A stretch of 64,000 nt of DNA from Lumbricus rubellus. Its lineage: Eukaryota > Annelida > Clitellata > Crassiclitellata > Lumbricidae. Of the stretch, positions 33,170 through 42,289 are shown in pieces (the stretch's first letter is position 1; each line of letters begins with the position of its first letter). The translations under genes were made by a program, and so were the position numbers. The DNA lies in contig OX243821.1 of NCBI GenBank assembly GCA_945859605.1, positions 34,053,878 to 34,117,877 on the forward strand, read 5' to 3'. The notes beneath the pieces were generated by a model. It did not search any database. It was not told the origin of the DNA and saw nothing but the letters and a program-made list of their open reading frames with translations.

Positions 33170-33465
33170 TCATTCATTCATTCATTCGTTCATTTCGAGA
33201 ATTTATTTAGCGCCTCTTCAAGAAAACTACTCAGAGGTGCTCCCAGCACAGCCACAGCTAAATAAAGAAGATTTTGAGCAATTTATAAAAAGCAGGTGAA
33301 TTGAGCCTAGGCATAAGTCGCAAGTTTAGTGGGATGCCATTCCAGATAGCGGGACCCACAGCTGTGCATATAAGCAGAGACGGGGGCATATTTAGGAATG
33401 CGGCTATAGACAGAAGTCAGCCAAGAGGGCAACTCACTCATGGGAGATGCGCTGTGAAACAGGAA
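33170..33465 (-). pseudogene. CR1/L2-type LINE 3' end
   Basis: On the minus strand, broken frames give the GPAIWNGIP-type and LPRLNSP-type C-terminus. The + strand shows GAATTTATTTAGCGCCTCTT at the 3' end and a (CATT)n tail at 33173-33195. Confidence 0.65.
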
Positions 33466-33543
33466 GCCAGTGTCGCCCTCCTCCTCCTTCATCTAGGCTA
33501 GTAGTTTCAGTTTAGCGACACTGCGTTATAATAATTATCGTTA

Positions 33544-33609
33544 GCGTCGCCCTACTTGTTTATCGGGGCTTGGGACTGGCACTGTCAGAGTGGAACCAGT
33601 GGCGGTGTT
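33544..33609 (+). repeat. Hairpin-core repeat (reference copy)
   Basis: CGTCGCCCTACTTGTTTATC, GGGGCTTGGGACTGGCACTG, TCAGAGTGGAACCAGTGGCG. ACTGG pairs with CCAGT and CACT with AGTG, giving a stem with a 5-base loop and a 3-base bulge. A GTTTCAGTTTAGCGACACTG block precedes it. At least ten related copies occur in the window. It may be a short SINE or a structured RNA; neither is proven. Confidence 0.6.
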
Positions 33610-33672
33610 CGGAACAGCAATGATTAATAAATGACGAATATAAAGGATTGAAAAATGGTGTATAAATTTGTT

Positions 33673-33706
33673 AATATAGGCAATAATGTTTTGTTAAAAA
33701 AGGTGT
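33673..33706 (-). promoter_or_regulatory. Bipartite element
   Basis: AATATA, 22 bp, AGGTGT. Confidence 0.6.
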
Positions 33707-33794
33707 CTCAAAATCACATTGTACATAAATTATTAGCAGTTTTATGACAAAACAATTTGTTACACGGAATCACTTAACTGACCGCTGTCGCTGT

Positions 33795-33828
33795 AATATT
33801 GGCCGTGGTGGATGCGATAAAAAGGTGT
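33795..33828 (-). promoter_or_regulatory. Bipartite element
   Basis: AATATT, 22 bp, AGGTGT. Confidence 0.6.
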
Positions 33829-33907
33829 CTAAGTCCAACAGAAAAATTATATCTACACCAGCAAGTAGTTGCAGTTTTGCGTCACTGTCTGATAATTGGG
33901 ATCATTA

Positions 33908-33975
33908 GCGACGCCCTCCTACTTTATTTATGCATAGGACTGGCACTGGCAGAGTGCAACTAGTGGCAGAGTTAG
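33908..33975 (+). repeat. Hairpin-core repeat
   Basis: ACTGGCACTGGCAGAGTGCA then ACTAGTGGCAGAG. The base change CCAGT to CTAGT keeps pairing through a G-U wobble. Confidence 0.6.
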
Positions 33976-34308
33976 AAAAGGCTAGATGATTAAAATTTGC
34001 TGTCTTTCCCTCCTGTTAAAATTTTTGGTGACTTTTTAAAAGTTTTTCGCTAAAAAAATTACAATTTTTGGTTCAGATTCACCAAATTTTCGACTTTTTC
34101 ACGTCTTTAGTGCAATTTCACCAGAAAATGTCTATTTATATATGTAAAAAGTCGTAAAAGCCACCATGAGATAAAAAAAAATGGCAAGATCATGACAGAA
34201 AAAAACCTAGAAAGCTGGACAAGACCGAAAACATCTAGATCTAGATGGGAAAAGCGTCTTTGGTAGTTGGAGGTGGCAAAATATAAACGTCGTTCTGTTT
34301 GTCGCTTT

Positions 34309-34342
34309 AATATAGACCACAGTTCCAACATTAAAAAGGTGT
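34309..34342 (-). promoter_or_regulatory. Bipartite element
   Basis: AATATA, 22 bp, AGGTGT. Between 33.98 and 34.29 kb lies A/T-rich sequence resembling MITE family B inside, without clear ends. Confidence 0.6.
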
Positions 34343-34719
34343 CTAAATAACATATACATTTTGTTCAGCACACTTATCATTATGGTAATAGCTGTCGTCT
34401 TTTTACTGCTTAACGACACTGCCATAATTATCAATGGTGATCAGTGTTTCCCTCCTCCTTTGTCTACTCTTGGGACTGGCATTGACATAGAACAACATAC
34501 CGATTGCGGAGCTTTTGACCGCTTTAATATTATTATAGGCCGTGGTAGGTTCGATAAAAGGGTTTATAATTTCAAAAGCAAAATTGTATTTCTATTTACA
34601 CATGCAATGGTAAAAAAGGTTCAAATGTATCTAGTGGCTTGGATGAAAGCATTTCATGTCGTGCAAATACATGGAGAAATGTATTTCTGACCGGAAATTC
34701 ATAACTACATTTAGTTATT

Positions 34720-34950
34720 ATTTGTCCCCAATAGAGTCTGGCTCCCATGTGCCTGCAGGAGCTCTGCTGCCGTGTCCTCCAATCGGCTTTCCTCCTCGAT
34801 CTAGAACGGCTATAATGAGGTGGTCATAGAAGTTGAGGACATACCACTATGTTTCTTAAAACTGCCTTATTTATCGGTTGTTGTTGGATTAGGAGTGCTT
34901 CCGAGTAGTTTATCGTGAAAGTGTGCTATACAGAAGCTCAATAATAATGA
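34720..34950 (+). mobile_element. CR1/L2-type LINE 3' end, decayed
   Basis: GATTAGGAGTGCTTCCGAGT, TTATCGTGAAAGTGTGCTAT, then an AATAATAATGAT tail. Confidence 0.45.
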
Positions 34951-35032
34951 TAAAAAAATATTTTGAAAAAGTTTTTTTCTATTTACTTTTGTTATTGTTG
35001 TTTTTATTGTTGTTTTTTTATATTATTTATAG

Positions 35033-35119
35033 GAATTTCGTTTTGTGACAATCTCGAAGAAATTCTGCAGACGATGAAGAATCAAGGAACGCAGGAATAC
35101 ATCATTCAGAAATACATCG
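35033..35119 (+). CDS. TTLL3-like: Tubulin glycylase TTLL3/TTLL8-like, internal exon 1 of 6 in window
   Basis: The gene is the C-terminal part of a tubulin tyrosine ligase-like protein of the TTLL3/TTLL8 (monoglycylase) group. These enzymes attach glycine to glutamate side chains in tubulin tails, chiefly in cilia, using ATP in an ATP-grasp fold. This exon encodes ISFCDNLEEILQTMKNQ and ends TQEYIIQKYI. The acceptor is TTATAG, the donor GTCAGT, and the phases fit the next exon (a split GAG codon). Six exons give about 417 residues before the stop. Earlier exons with the first ATP-grasp half were not found in the upstream 35 kb, so they lie outside the window or went unrecognised. Confidence 0.85.
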
Positions 35120-35239
35120 GTCAGTAATTGATTGATAATTAGATAATAATATTGATAATTTTAACAATATACTTTCTTCTTCTATTCTATACGATTACAT
35201 CATCTGTCTGCACTCAACATGCGCTTGAACACATTATAT

Positions 35240-35273
35240 TATATATTTTCGTTGAAACTCATTTAAAAGGTGT
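35240..35273 (-). promoter_or_regulatory. Bipartite element in TTLL intron
   Basis: TATATA, 22 bp, AGGTGT. Confidence 0.6.
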
Positions 35274-35595
35274 TTAAGTTGATCAGTTTTTATATATTGT
35301 TTTAGCGACATCTTGCGGCTTCATTCTCGTCAACTATCTTTTTTCGAGTGTAAATATTGTGGATAGCAATAAATGGTTTATATAGCGTGGCCGTAAAGCG
35401 TTTTAAAGATGTCCGATTTAATCTTTGTATCATCGAGCAATCAATCAATCAATCAACCATTTTTTTTGCAACCAATCATTTTTACAGTTATAAATTTCAA
35501 GTCACGTATTCGAAGAGAAGTGGCCATAAGGATAGGCATCCTTGTGGCCATTAGGCCTATCTCCATCATTTATGATATCAGTTTTTTATACTTTC

Positions 35596-35708
35596 TTATT
35601 TAGCTAAGACATCTGAAGAAATTGTAATCATTCACGTCCTATTTAATGACAATTATTGTCAGCCATTGCATTTCTTTACTTAATACTTCAGATGTCTTAG
35701 CTAAATAA
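35596..35708. repeat. 113-bp foldback element in TTLL intron
   Basis: Arms of 23 bp (starting TTATTTAGCTAAGACATC and ending GATGTCTTAGCTAAATAA) are perfect inverted repeats. An inner TGACAATTATTGTCA palindrome sits in the loop. It could be a tiny MITE or a hairpin RNA precursor. Confidence 0.7.
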
Positions 35709-35949
35709 TAAATTGTAGAAAATGATAATTGGTGCAAGAAGACTATAGGGGCGAGTGGTTCTAATAGATACATCATAACATAGTATAGCTATTACCGACT
35801 ATGTGAGAGCGTAACTTTTTCTTAAACAATGATAATGAAAAATATTAAAGATTGCGTATAAATAACTATTGTATTGTATTTTGGCATTCATAGCTTCTTG
35901 ATGGATTTTATTCCGTATTGAATGGCTGTAATAGATAATAGACGGAAAT

Positions 35950-36258
35950 TGCACTACAAAAAAAACAAAAAAATCAAGTTGGAGCCTCGAAAAAAACCCA
36001 AGAAAACCCAATTTGCGTAAAATCTCTCGGAAATGTCCGCAATTTTCCGATTTTATTTAGTCAAGCGAAAAAAAACAATCAAAAACCGAGGTTCTTTCCG
36101 AAAAAAAAACAATTTTCCAAGTACGGATAAAAAAACAAAGATTTTTTGGTCGTAAAATAGCAAAGAAAAAACCCAAGTTCTTCCAGAAAAACCCATTTCC
36201 CAAGATCGGATCGAAAACCCCAGATCTTGTGGAAAAAAATCAAGGAGTGGCAACGCTG
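35950..36258. mobile_element. hAT-like MITE (family B), copy 2, truncated left end
   Basis: The right end GGAGTGGCAACGCTG and AAACCCAAG blocks match family B. The left terminus is degraded (about TTGCACTAC). Confidence 0.6.
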
Positions 36259-36331
36259 TCTGTAGTGTCGAGTGAGAAAGGATCTGTGAAGCAAAAATAA
36301 GGAAGTTATTTTAAGATTGCAAAATTTTTAT

Positions 36332-36365
36332 ATTATAGCATCGAGTAATTACGTTTTAAAGGTGT
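36332..36365 (-). promoter_or_regulatory. Bipartite element in TTLL intron
   Basis: ATTATA, 22 bp, AGGTGT. Confidence 0.6.
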
Positions 36366-36423
36366 CTAAATGGATCGTTAATTTTGCATTGCTGAGCTGG
36401 TCACTGTACGTTCTTTTATGCAG

Positions 36424-36568
36424 AGCGACCTCTGTTAATTTACCGATGTAAGTTCGATATTCGTCAGTGGTTCCTCGTTACTGATTGGTCGCCACTCACT
36501 GTCTGGTTCTACAAAGTCTCCTACCTTCGAATCTGTTCGCAGGAGTTCAGCTACGACTCTATGCACGA
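36424..36568 (+). CDS. TTLL3-like: TTLL3/8-like, exon 2 of 6
   Basis: This exon encodes the family-defining core: [20 protein letters not shown], then [19 protein letters not shown] and a variable EFSYDSMHE end. The [13 protein letters not shown] segment is the most conserved TTLL block and contributes to the ATP and substrate pocket. The acceptor is TTATGCAG, the donor GTGAGC. It is too short and lacks a start codon, so simple ORF calling misses it. Only 60 bp separate it from the bipartite element on its left. A Cys after YR replaces the Gly-Thr usual at this point in relatives, and the rest of the block is standard. Confidence 0.9.
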
Positions 36569-36624
36569 GTGAGCTACACACCCTTATTCAATTAATTTTA
36601 AAAACAAGTTTTCTTTAGTCTTAG

Positions 36625-36658
36625 ACACCTTTTAAACAATTTATCTTTTAAATATATA
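36625..36658 (+). promoter_or_regulatory. Bipartite element in TTLL intron
   Basis: ACACCT, 22 bp, TATATA, then AAAACGGGATGCG. Doublet with 36723. Confidence 0.65.
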
Positions 36659-36722
36659 AAAACGGGATGCGAAAATACGGCATTACGTGCTAGCGAAGAT
36701 GGGCAAAACGGCATTATTATAG

Positions 36723-36756
36723 ACACCTTTAAAGCATTTTCAACCGTTGCTATATA
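36723..36756 (+). promoter_or_regulatory. Bipartite element in TTLL intron
   Basis: ACACCT, 22 bp, TATATA, then AAAATGGGACTCGG; 98 bp after the previous copy. Confidence 0.65.
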
Positions 36757-37472
36757 AAAATGGGACTCGGCAGCTCTACAGTAACTAGTTAATTTGATGT
36801 CGGACTTTCGTCATTACCACAAAACGATGTTCCTGTAAATAATTAAAAACAAGAACATAAATAAAATAATTAAAAATATTTGCGCACAACGTTTCAATGC
36901 AGTTGCACCACTTCCCGGGGACGATATCAATGCTCTCTACGCTTGAACACTTTTCTGTTATCAGTCCGGTTTCAAGCTTGTTTTGTTTTTCAATAAATGA
37001 TTGTGTTATAAAAGTATTAATATATGAATAATATATAAATTAAAGCTTTTTTTTAAAATTGGCAAAAAATAATATAATAAGAATAATAAAAGATTGCATA
37101 GCGCTAGTAAATAATAGTAGTAGTAGTAGCAGCAGCAGTAGTAATACATACATGCATTTACTACATAATTAGAACTTCAGTGGCAATAATAACAATAATA
37201 AAAGTAATAATTAAATGCAATTAAAATGTCTCTAATAGCTTTTCGCATAATCGCATTAATACTTCAAAGACTCAATTTATCTGGTTAGGTACTTCTTAAT
37301 GCATTCTTTTGACTGACACTGATACTGTAAGTTGGAGTAATGATTTGGTAAATTGGTGTTTGAAGCTTATACGTTAGGAATTAAGTTTCTATTGTTATAC
37401 ATGGTGGTCTCTCTTTGCTTGTTAATCTTGTGAACCCTCTCTCTGTATGTCTTTCTCTCTGTCTCTCTGCAG

Positions 37473-37586
37473 GTCTGTTCATTTGTCGAATGTGGCCGTT
37501 CAGGAGAATTATCTGAACGGGAGTCGATCGGAGAAGTTACCAGAGAATAATTTCATGACGAGCGAAGAGTTTAGAGAATACCTCAG
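37473..37586 (+). CDS. TTLL3-like: TTLL3/8-like, exon 3 of 6
   Basis: It encodes SVHLSNVAVQENYLN followed by a hydrophilic linker and FMTSEEFREYLR. The HLSN block is a TTLL3/TTLL8 landmark (usually HL-N-N-x-Q). The polypyrimidine tract and acceptor CTCTCTGCAG are strong, the donor is GTATAT. The codon split across the previous intron gives Glu before SVHL. Confidence 0.85.
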
Positions 37587-37640
37587 GTATATTATGTTAC
37601 CTGTTTTACCAACTGTACAGGGTTTTAACGTTCTCTTTAG

Positions 37641-37675
37641 ACACCTTTTAAAACGTCTTTAACCGATTCTATATA
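37641..37675 (+). promoter_or_regulatory. Bipartite element, 23-bp gap, in TTLL intron
   Basis: ACACCT, 23 bp, TATATA. Confidence 0.5.
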
Positions 37676-37757
37676 TTTGCGTCCTTTGTGTTGTCATTTA
37701 ATTTACAAATCCTCTGGTGTTATGCCCATAAAAATATTATGATTACAAGTTATTAAT

Positions 37758-37850
37758 TACTGGGGTGTGTGGCTTGAGGTGGATTGGATCCTGGAACCAT
37801 CCGGCTGCAAGGCAACAAACATACCCACTACACCATCTCCCCCCACGTTT
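37758..37850 (-). mobile_element. tRNA-headed SINE, head only
   Basis: On the minus strand GATGGTGTAGTGGGTATG (A-box region) and GGTTCCAGGATCCAATCC (decayed B box). Confidence 0.6.
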
Positions 37851-37889
37851 CTTTATGACTGAAAAACCGCCTTATTTAGCCGTGGTTAG

Positions 37890-38195
37890 TAACTTACTTT
37901 CCTCCCATCGTCCACTTCGTTCATCCAACAGATTTGACCTCTTGGTTCATCGGTCCTGAACTGCTATGGCTCAGTCTCGATCATTTGTCTCAATTGGTCC
38001 TTCTCTTTGGAATGCACTTTCTCCTTCTGTTCGCTCTACACTTCTTTCTCGTAGTCTCTCCTCTACTTTGTCTCTTCTCAAAACCTGCTTCTTCTCGCGG
38101 GGCCTTGCGCACTGGGAGCGCCTCTGAACGGTTCACCCTACTAGAGGCGCTTTGCAAATGTTTAAATAAAATACAATGCAATACAATAAAAACTC
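37890..38195 (+). pseudogene. CR1/L2-type LINE C-terminal fragment with tail
   Basis: The frame gives RSFVSIGPSLWNALSPSVRS and TLSLLKTCFF, typical for the last 60 residues of CR1/L2 ORF2. GGGAGCGCCTCTGAACGG and an AATACAATGCAATACAAT tail follow. Confidence 0.75.
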
Positions 38196-38277
38196 GATTA
38201 ATCCTAATAAATTATTGCTTATCGTGATTCTTCAGATGTATATCAAGCCAACACTAATTCGTCAGATATTCTGTCTT

Positions 38278-38311
38278 TTTATATAAACGGAAACACAGTT
38301 TTAAAAGGTGT
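38278..38311 (-). promoter_or_regulatory. Bipartite element in TTLL intron
   Basis: TTTATA, 22 bp, AGGTGT. Confidence 0.6.
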
Positions 38312-38534
38312 TTAATGCAAACATTCGGCTTCCCTTGTTTTGACCCGAGTATTCTATTATTTTTTAGAATAAATTTTATAGCAACTATTAAATGCTCAGA
38401 ATCGCTTCTGGCCCAAGCACGGATAAATAAGGACAGCTTTAGCGATGATAATAACGTTGATAATATTAGAATTTGCTTCACATGTATAATTTACCAGACA
38501 GCTTTTACCAACAGGATTTTAACGGTCTCTTTAG

Positions 38535-38568
38535 ACACCTTTAAAACGTTTTCAGAGGAATTTATTTA
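38535..38568 (+). promoter_or_regulatory. Bipartite element in TTLL intron
   Basis: ACACCT, 22 bp, TATTTA. Doublet with 38638. Confidence 0.5.
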
Positions 38569-38637
38569 TTTAAATTGTGTACGTTGTTAGGTATTTTCAC
38601 TGTGCAAGCCGATTATCTCATGCATTGTTCTTTTTAT

Positions 38638-38671
38638 AAACCTTAAAAACGTTTTCAGCCGATTCTATAAA
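38638..38671 (+). promoter_or_regulatory. Bipartite element, mutated box, in TTLL intron
   Basis: AAACCT, 22 bp, TATAAA. The inner ACGTTTTCAGCCGATTC is close to that of 37641. Confidence 0.5.
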
Positions 38672-38839
38672 TTTACATCGTGTATGTTGATATTTAATTT
38701 CAAAGAGGATGTCTATGTTATACAAGTTATTACAGCAGTAGAATTCAACTCGTTGGCAGCCATGTAAGACTCAATAAGGTCTTCCTGCTCATTTTTAAAA
38801 AGGCCAGAACCTTCTCCCCACACGTCTTTAATTCTCAAT

Positions 38840-38995
38840 ACTAAAAATTTATGAACACTTGTTATAGCGCCCCTGCAAGATTTTTTGCTCAGAGGCGCTC
38901 CCGATTGCAGTGCGGACACTGAATCGAAGTTTCACGCCGAAACACATGAGCAAATGATTGTTCATGCTCGCGGCGGCTTGAGGTGGAATCCGCAG
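38840..38995 (-). mobile_element. tRNA-headed SINE, partial
   Basis: Body (GCAGTGCGGACACTGAATCG on the + strand) and TATAGCGCCCC tail of the family at 39143. The head is decayed. Confidence 0.6.
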
Positions 38996-39142
38996 CATTC
39001 ATTCATTATAGGAATTTATATAACGCCCTTTCAATGAATGCTCGCAACCCAACCTCTGCCGAAAAATAGTGTTTTAAGACTGCGATAAAACGATAAAACG
39101 CATCTGAGCAAATCCATATGGACAGTGGAAGCCCATTTCATA

Positions 39143-39362
39143 CCATGGCGGTGGTGTAGTGGTGGCGTCGTTGCCTTGGAGCCGGAAGGTTTGATGTTCG
39201 AATCCACCTTGCTGTGTAAGGACCTTGGGCAAGTCCTTCAGTCACAATTGCTCAGCTCTTCGGCGTGAAACTCTGATGCAGTGTCCGCTCTGCATTCGGG
39301 AGCGCCTCTGATTAGAGAGAGCTTGAAGGGGCGCTTATAACAAGTGCACATACAAACAAACA
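39143..39362 (+). mobile_element. tRNA-headed SINE (reference copy)
   Basis: The head has the Pol III A box (GGTGGTGTAGTGGTGGCG) and B box (TGTTCGAATCC) at tRNA-like spacing. A family body (TCGGCGTGAAACTCTGATGC, TCTGCATTCGGGAGCGCCTC) and an L2-like end (GAAGGGGCGCTTATAACAAG) with a CAAACAAACAAAC tail follow. The shared end with CR1/L2 tails suggests mobilisation by that LINE. It lies in a TTLL intron. Confidence 0.8.
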
Positions 39363-39612
39363 AACCTGAATCTATCCATCCATGCACTGACCGATGGCAA
39401 TAACAGGGCAAGCACGGTGTTGTCTGAGAACAGTTCCCAGTACCCTACATCACCGTGCCCCACAATGTTGCGAGTACAAATGAATAGGTAATAAAACTAA
39501 TAGATCGACTTATATGACATAAATAAATCTGTTAATCAACTGGTAATTAAATATTCTGTCATGATCTTTGACTTACTACTAACCGTCTTGACGTTTTGAA
39601 CTGTGTATATAG

Positions 39613-39718
39613 TGAGGTCGGTGGTGATGGTATGTGGGATGAGAAGATCTATCCTGGAATGAAGGAAGCAGTCATCAATACACTCGTCGCCACACAGGAG
39701 GTTACCGATCATAGAAAG
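39613..39718 (+). CDS. TTLL3-like: TTLL3/8-like, exon 4 of 6
   Basis: It encodes EVGGDGMWDEKIYPGMKEAV and then INTLVATQEVTDHRK. The W-x(3)-IYPGMK-A-x-I segment is typical of TTLL3/TTLL8. The acceptor is TATATAG, the donor GTAAAT, and the exon ends in phase 0. Confidence 0.85.
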
Positions 39719-39800
39719 GTAAATTATTAATTAATTAATTAATTAATTGAGTGATTGATTAATTGATTGTTTGGTTAATTGGTTAAATAAATAAATAAAT
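39719..39800. repeat. TTAA/TTGATT-type simple repeat
   Basis: TTAATTAATTAATTAATTAA then GATTGATTAATTGATTG-like text follows the exon donor. Confidence 0.7.
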
Positions 39801-39827
39801 ACCGGTACACTGGGTGAATTTACTACA

Positions 39828-40200
39828 TTTATTCATTTGTTGTGAGGTTTTTATAGCGCCTCTTCGAAGGAAAAAGGAAACTAGATATTTATATGGAGAA
39901 TCAGATATGACCCTGGGATCTCATTCCTGCATGAGTTGCCAGAAAAAGGTGTTTAAAGGCGGCTATGCTTTATTATTTGTCAGCACTCAGATATTCGCGG
40001 TGTTGAGATGGAGATCTTGTATAAATCGTTGGAAGCGTAAAATAGGTGTTTATTCATTCGTTCATTCGTTCTGACATTTCTATAGCGCTCCTTCAGTAAA
40101 ATTAAAAAAACTACTCAGAGGCTCTCCCGACTCCAGCGCATCAAAAAAGAACAGTTTTAAGTTTAGTAACGTGAACATTTAATCGAGCAGCAGCAGATCA
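39828..40200 (-). mobile_element. CR1/L2-type LINE tails (two fragments)
   Basis: TTTTTATAGCGCCTCTTCGA at 39850 and TTTCTATAGCGCTCCTTCAG at 40077 are both reverse-complement family ends with CATTCG-type tails. Confidence 0.5.
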
Positions 40201-40289
40201 GACCCGTGGCATATGTAAGGCAATGAAATGTTCAGGGCTTAACGACACTGTTTCATGTCGAAGATGATTAGTGTCGGAGGCAGAGAACA

Positions 40290-40412
40290 ACCTCACACTC
40301 CACGTTTATATTGCGACCGAGCCACCCGCTGTAAAGATCCGACCGGGAATTGAACCTGGGCCGCCGGCGCGGCGAGCGGGCTACAACCCACTCGACCACG
40401 CAGGATATTCCA
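40290..40412 (-). mobile_element. tRNA-headed SINE, second family
   Basis: On the minus strand CTGCGTGGTCGAGTGGGTTG carries an A box and CCCAGGTTCAATTCCCGGTC a B box. The head differs from the family at 39143 and looks Ser/Leu-tRNA-like. The body stops after about 120 bp. Confidence 0.65.
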
Positions 40413-40438
40413 TATGTAAGGCAATGAGCGGATGAATT

Positions 40439-40472
40439 CTTATATTAATGGTTGACTATGTAAAAGAGGTGT
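40439..40472 (-). promoter_or_regulatory. Bipartite element in TTLL intron
   Basis: CTTATA, 22 bp, AGGTGT. Confidence 0.6.
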
Positions 40473-40888
40473 GTAAGTGTTGCGAGAGACTTGTTGCTGT
40501 TTAATGTTGCAGTGTCGTTACAACGTTTATTAATCGTCATTGTATAGACTTCGGTTTGGCACCATACGACCTAAATAAACTAAATATAGGCTACACGCAT
40601 AAAAGCGATTATATAGGCCCATAGTTTTGGCTGAGTAATATCAACTTCATTATTTAATTCTTTTTTAATATTCAATTGATTAATAAGCATCTTCAATCAG
40701 CATTAAATTATTCGATTAGATACAGAAGTGAGTTATTTATGGTTTGAGTCTATGTGTACTAAAACTGTCAGTTGAATTAAATCATCTCGATAGAAGTCAG
40801 TAACTCCTCTGTTAGAATGAATTGAATAAAGTCAGTCAGATGCCTTATTGAGAACGGATCAATTAAATTATGATGCTCGTCAAACGTT

Positions 40889-40922
40889 TATATAAATTTA
40901 GTTGACTACCAATTAAAGGTGT
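40889..40922 (-). promoter_or_regulatory. Bipartite element in TTLL intron
   Basis: TATATA, 22 bp, AGGTGT. Its surroundings (CTCGTCAAACGTTTATATAA) are shared with 41781. Confidence 0.65.
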
Positions 40923-41299
40923 ATAAGTGAAAGTCATTGCGATTGTCCGAACGATCAAGAATAACCAGTGGTTCCCAACCCGTGGCCCGCGGTCCAAAAG
41001 TGACCCGACAGGCCTTTAAAAATTACCCTCGTCTCTGAAATAATATTAAAAATATCTATGAAAAAATTGACATTTTGGACAGGATAGAACACATAATTAT
41101 TTTCTATAACAAATTATTTTATTTTGACGTTTATAAATAACACAAAACATTCTATTTTGATTCAAATTATCACAATTCTATATGCTTTTAACTAATTAGA
41201 TTTCAGCCTTGTGGGAGTTGTCGTTCAACTAAGAAAAAGTGACCCTTAAGTCAAGAGAGGTTGAGAGATATAATTAATCAAAATCAATAAAATTCTGGT

Positions 41300-41757
41300 C
41301 AGCGTTGCCACCCTAAAAAATAAAAAACCCAGGTTGGTCGGTCGAAAAAACCAAAGAAAACCCAAGTTGCCCAAATCTTCGAAAATTTTCAAAATTTTCG
41401 TCCGAAAAATTTCTGATGATTTTTTTTTTAGTCGTCCGGCAAAAAATTTTCCGAATTTAAAAAAAATTCCATTTTACCGTCAATCTGATGACCTTTTTTA
41501 GTCATCTTCAGGAAATGTCGAAAAATTTCCGGTTCGCAAGCAAAAAAAAAACAAGATTTGCCCGAAAAACCCAAGTTTTTCACGAAAAAACCCCATTTCC
41601 CAAGTTGGAAAAAAAAGATTTCTGCGCCGAAAAAAACCAAGATTTTTTGCGTCGAAAAAACCACAAAAAACCAACTTCCTCGCAAAAAAAACCCATTTCC
41701 CAAGTTCGGATTAAAAAACCAAGATCTTGTGAAAAAAGCCAAGGAGTGGCAACGCTG
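41300..41757. mobile_element. hAT-like MITE (family B), copy 3, with perfect TSD
   Basis: CAGCGTTGCCAC at the left and GTGGCAACGCTG at the right are exact inverted repeats, flanked by the identical 8-mer ATTCTGGT (41292-41299 and 41758-41765). An 8-bp duplication is typical of hAT transposition. The 458-bp interior is A-rich; the short ORFs in it are on both strands and unsupported. It lies in a TTLL intron. Confidence 0.9.
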
Positions 41758-41780
41758 ATTCTGGTGCCTCGTCAAAGGTT

Positions 41781-41814
41781 TATATAGCTTCAGTTGAATG
41801 CCAATTAAAGGTGT
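41781..41814 (-). promoter_or_regulatory. Bipartite element in TTLL intron
   Basis: TATATA, 22 bp, AGGTGT, 108 bp before the next TTLL exon. Confidence 0.65.
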
Positions 41815-41921
41815 CTAAGCGGAAACAATAATGACAATGTTTAATACGCTTGCGCCAAGACCACGATCGGACCTCGGATTTATTACTTCAGTTATATAGC
41901 GCAATTTCATCGTTGTTGCAG

Positions 41922-42069
41922 AGCGCCTTTGAGTTGTACGGAGCTGACTTTATGATGTCTGAGGACTATACTCCGTGGTTGTTGGAGGTTAACTCATCTC
42001 CTGGAATGTTGCCAAGCTCAGTTGATAAGGCGAAGCTCTGTGCATCGGTTATTGAAGACACGATCAAAG
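41922..42069 (+). CDS. TTLL3-like: TTLL3/8-like, exon 5 of 6 (ATP/Mg site)
   Basis: It encodes SAFELYGADFMMSEDYTPWL and LEVNSSPGMLPSSVDKAKLC, ending SVIEDTIK. The FELYGADF block and the E-V-N-x-S-P triad (Mg-ATP ligands Glu and Asn of the TTLL ATP-grasp) are intact. That argues for a functional enzyme. The acceptor is GTTGTTGCAG, the donor GTATGA. Phase 1 joins to VVLDYRE in the last exon. Confidence 0.92.
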
Positions 42070-42105
42070 GTATGACAACGTAGTAATTAAGAGATGTGTT
42101 TTTGC

Positions 42106-42139
42106 ACACCTTTTAAACGGGTTTATAGGATGCTATATA
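42106..42139 (+). promoter_or_regulatory. Bipartite element in last TTLL intron
   Basis: ACACCT, 22 bp, TATATA. A related CACCCTTT / TATATA pair with a shorter gap follows at 42184-42210. Confidence 0.65.
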
Positions 42140-42289
42140 AAATTTGATTGGTATAATTGCTGAGTTAGTGTCTCGGTTTTGCGCACCCTTTAGTATACTG
42201 ATGCTATATAAAGAGCGAAAGCAATAATTTTGTTAATTTGATCCTTCGAAAAAAATGTGTTAGAAGAAGGGCTTAAAGAGTGGCAGGAC

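Noticed and set aside
39919..39952. Further bipartite element at AAAAAGGTGTTTAAAG
   Set aside because: No TATA-like hexamer at 21-23 bp. Similar isolated AGGTGT boxes at 7420, 17527 and 26096 were also left out.
40296..40412. True tRNA gene
   Set aside because: A and B boxes are present, but the text cannot be folded into a full cloverleaf with a matched acceptor stem and continues as a SINE body. The same holds for the heads at 39143, 47935 and 53990.
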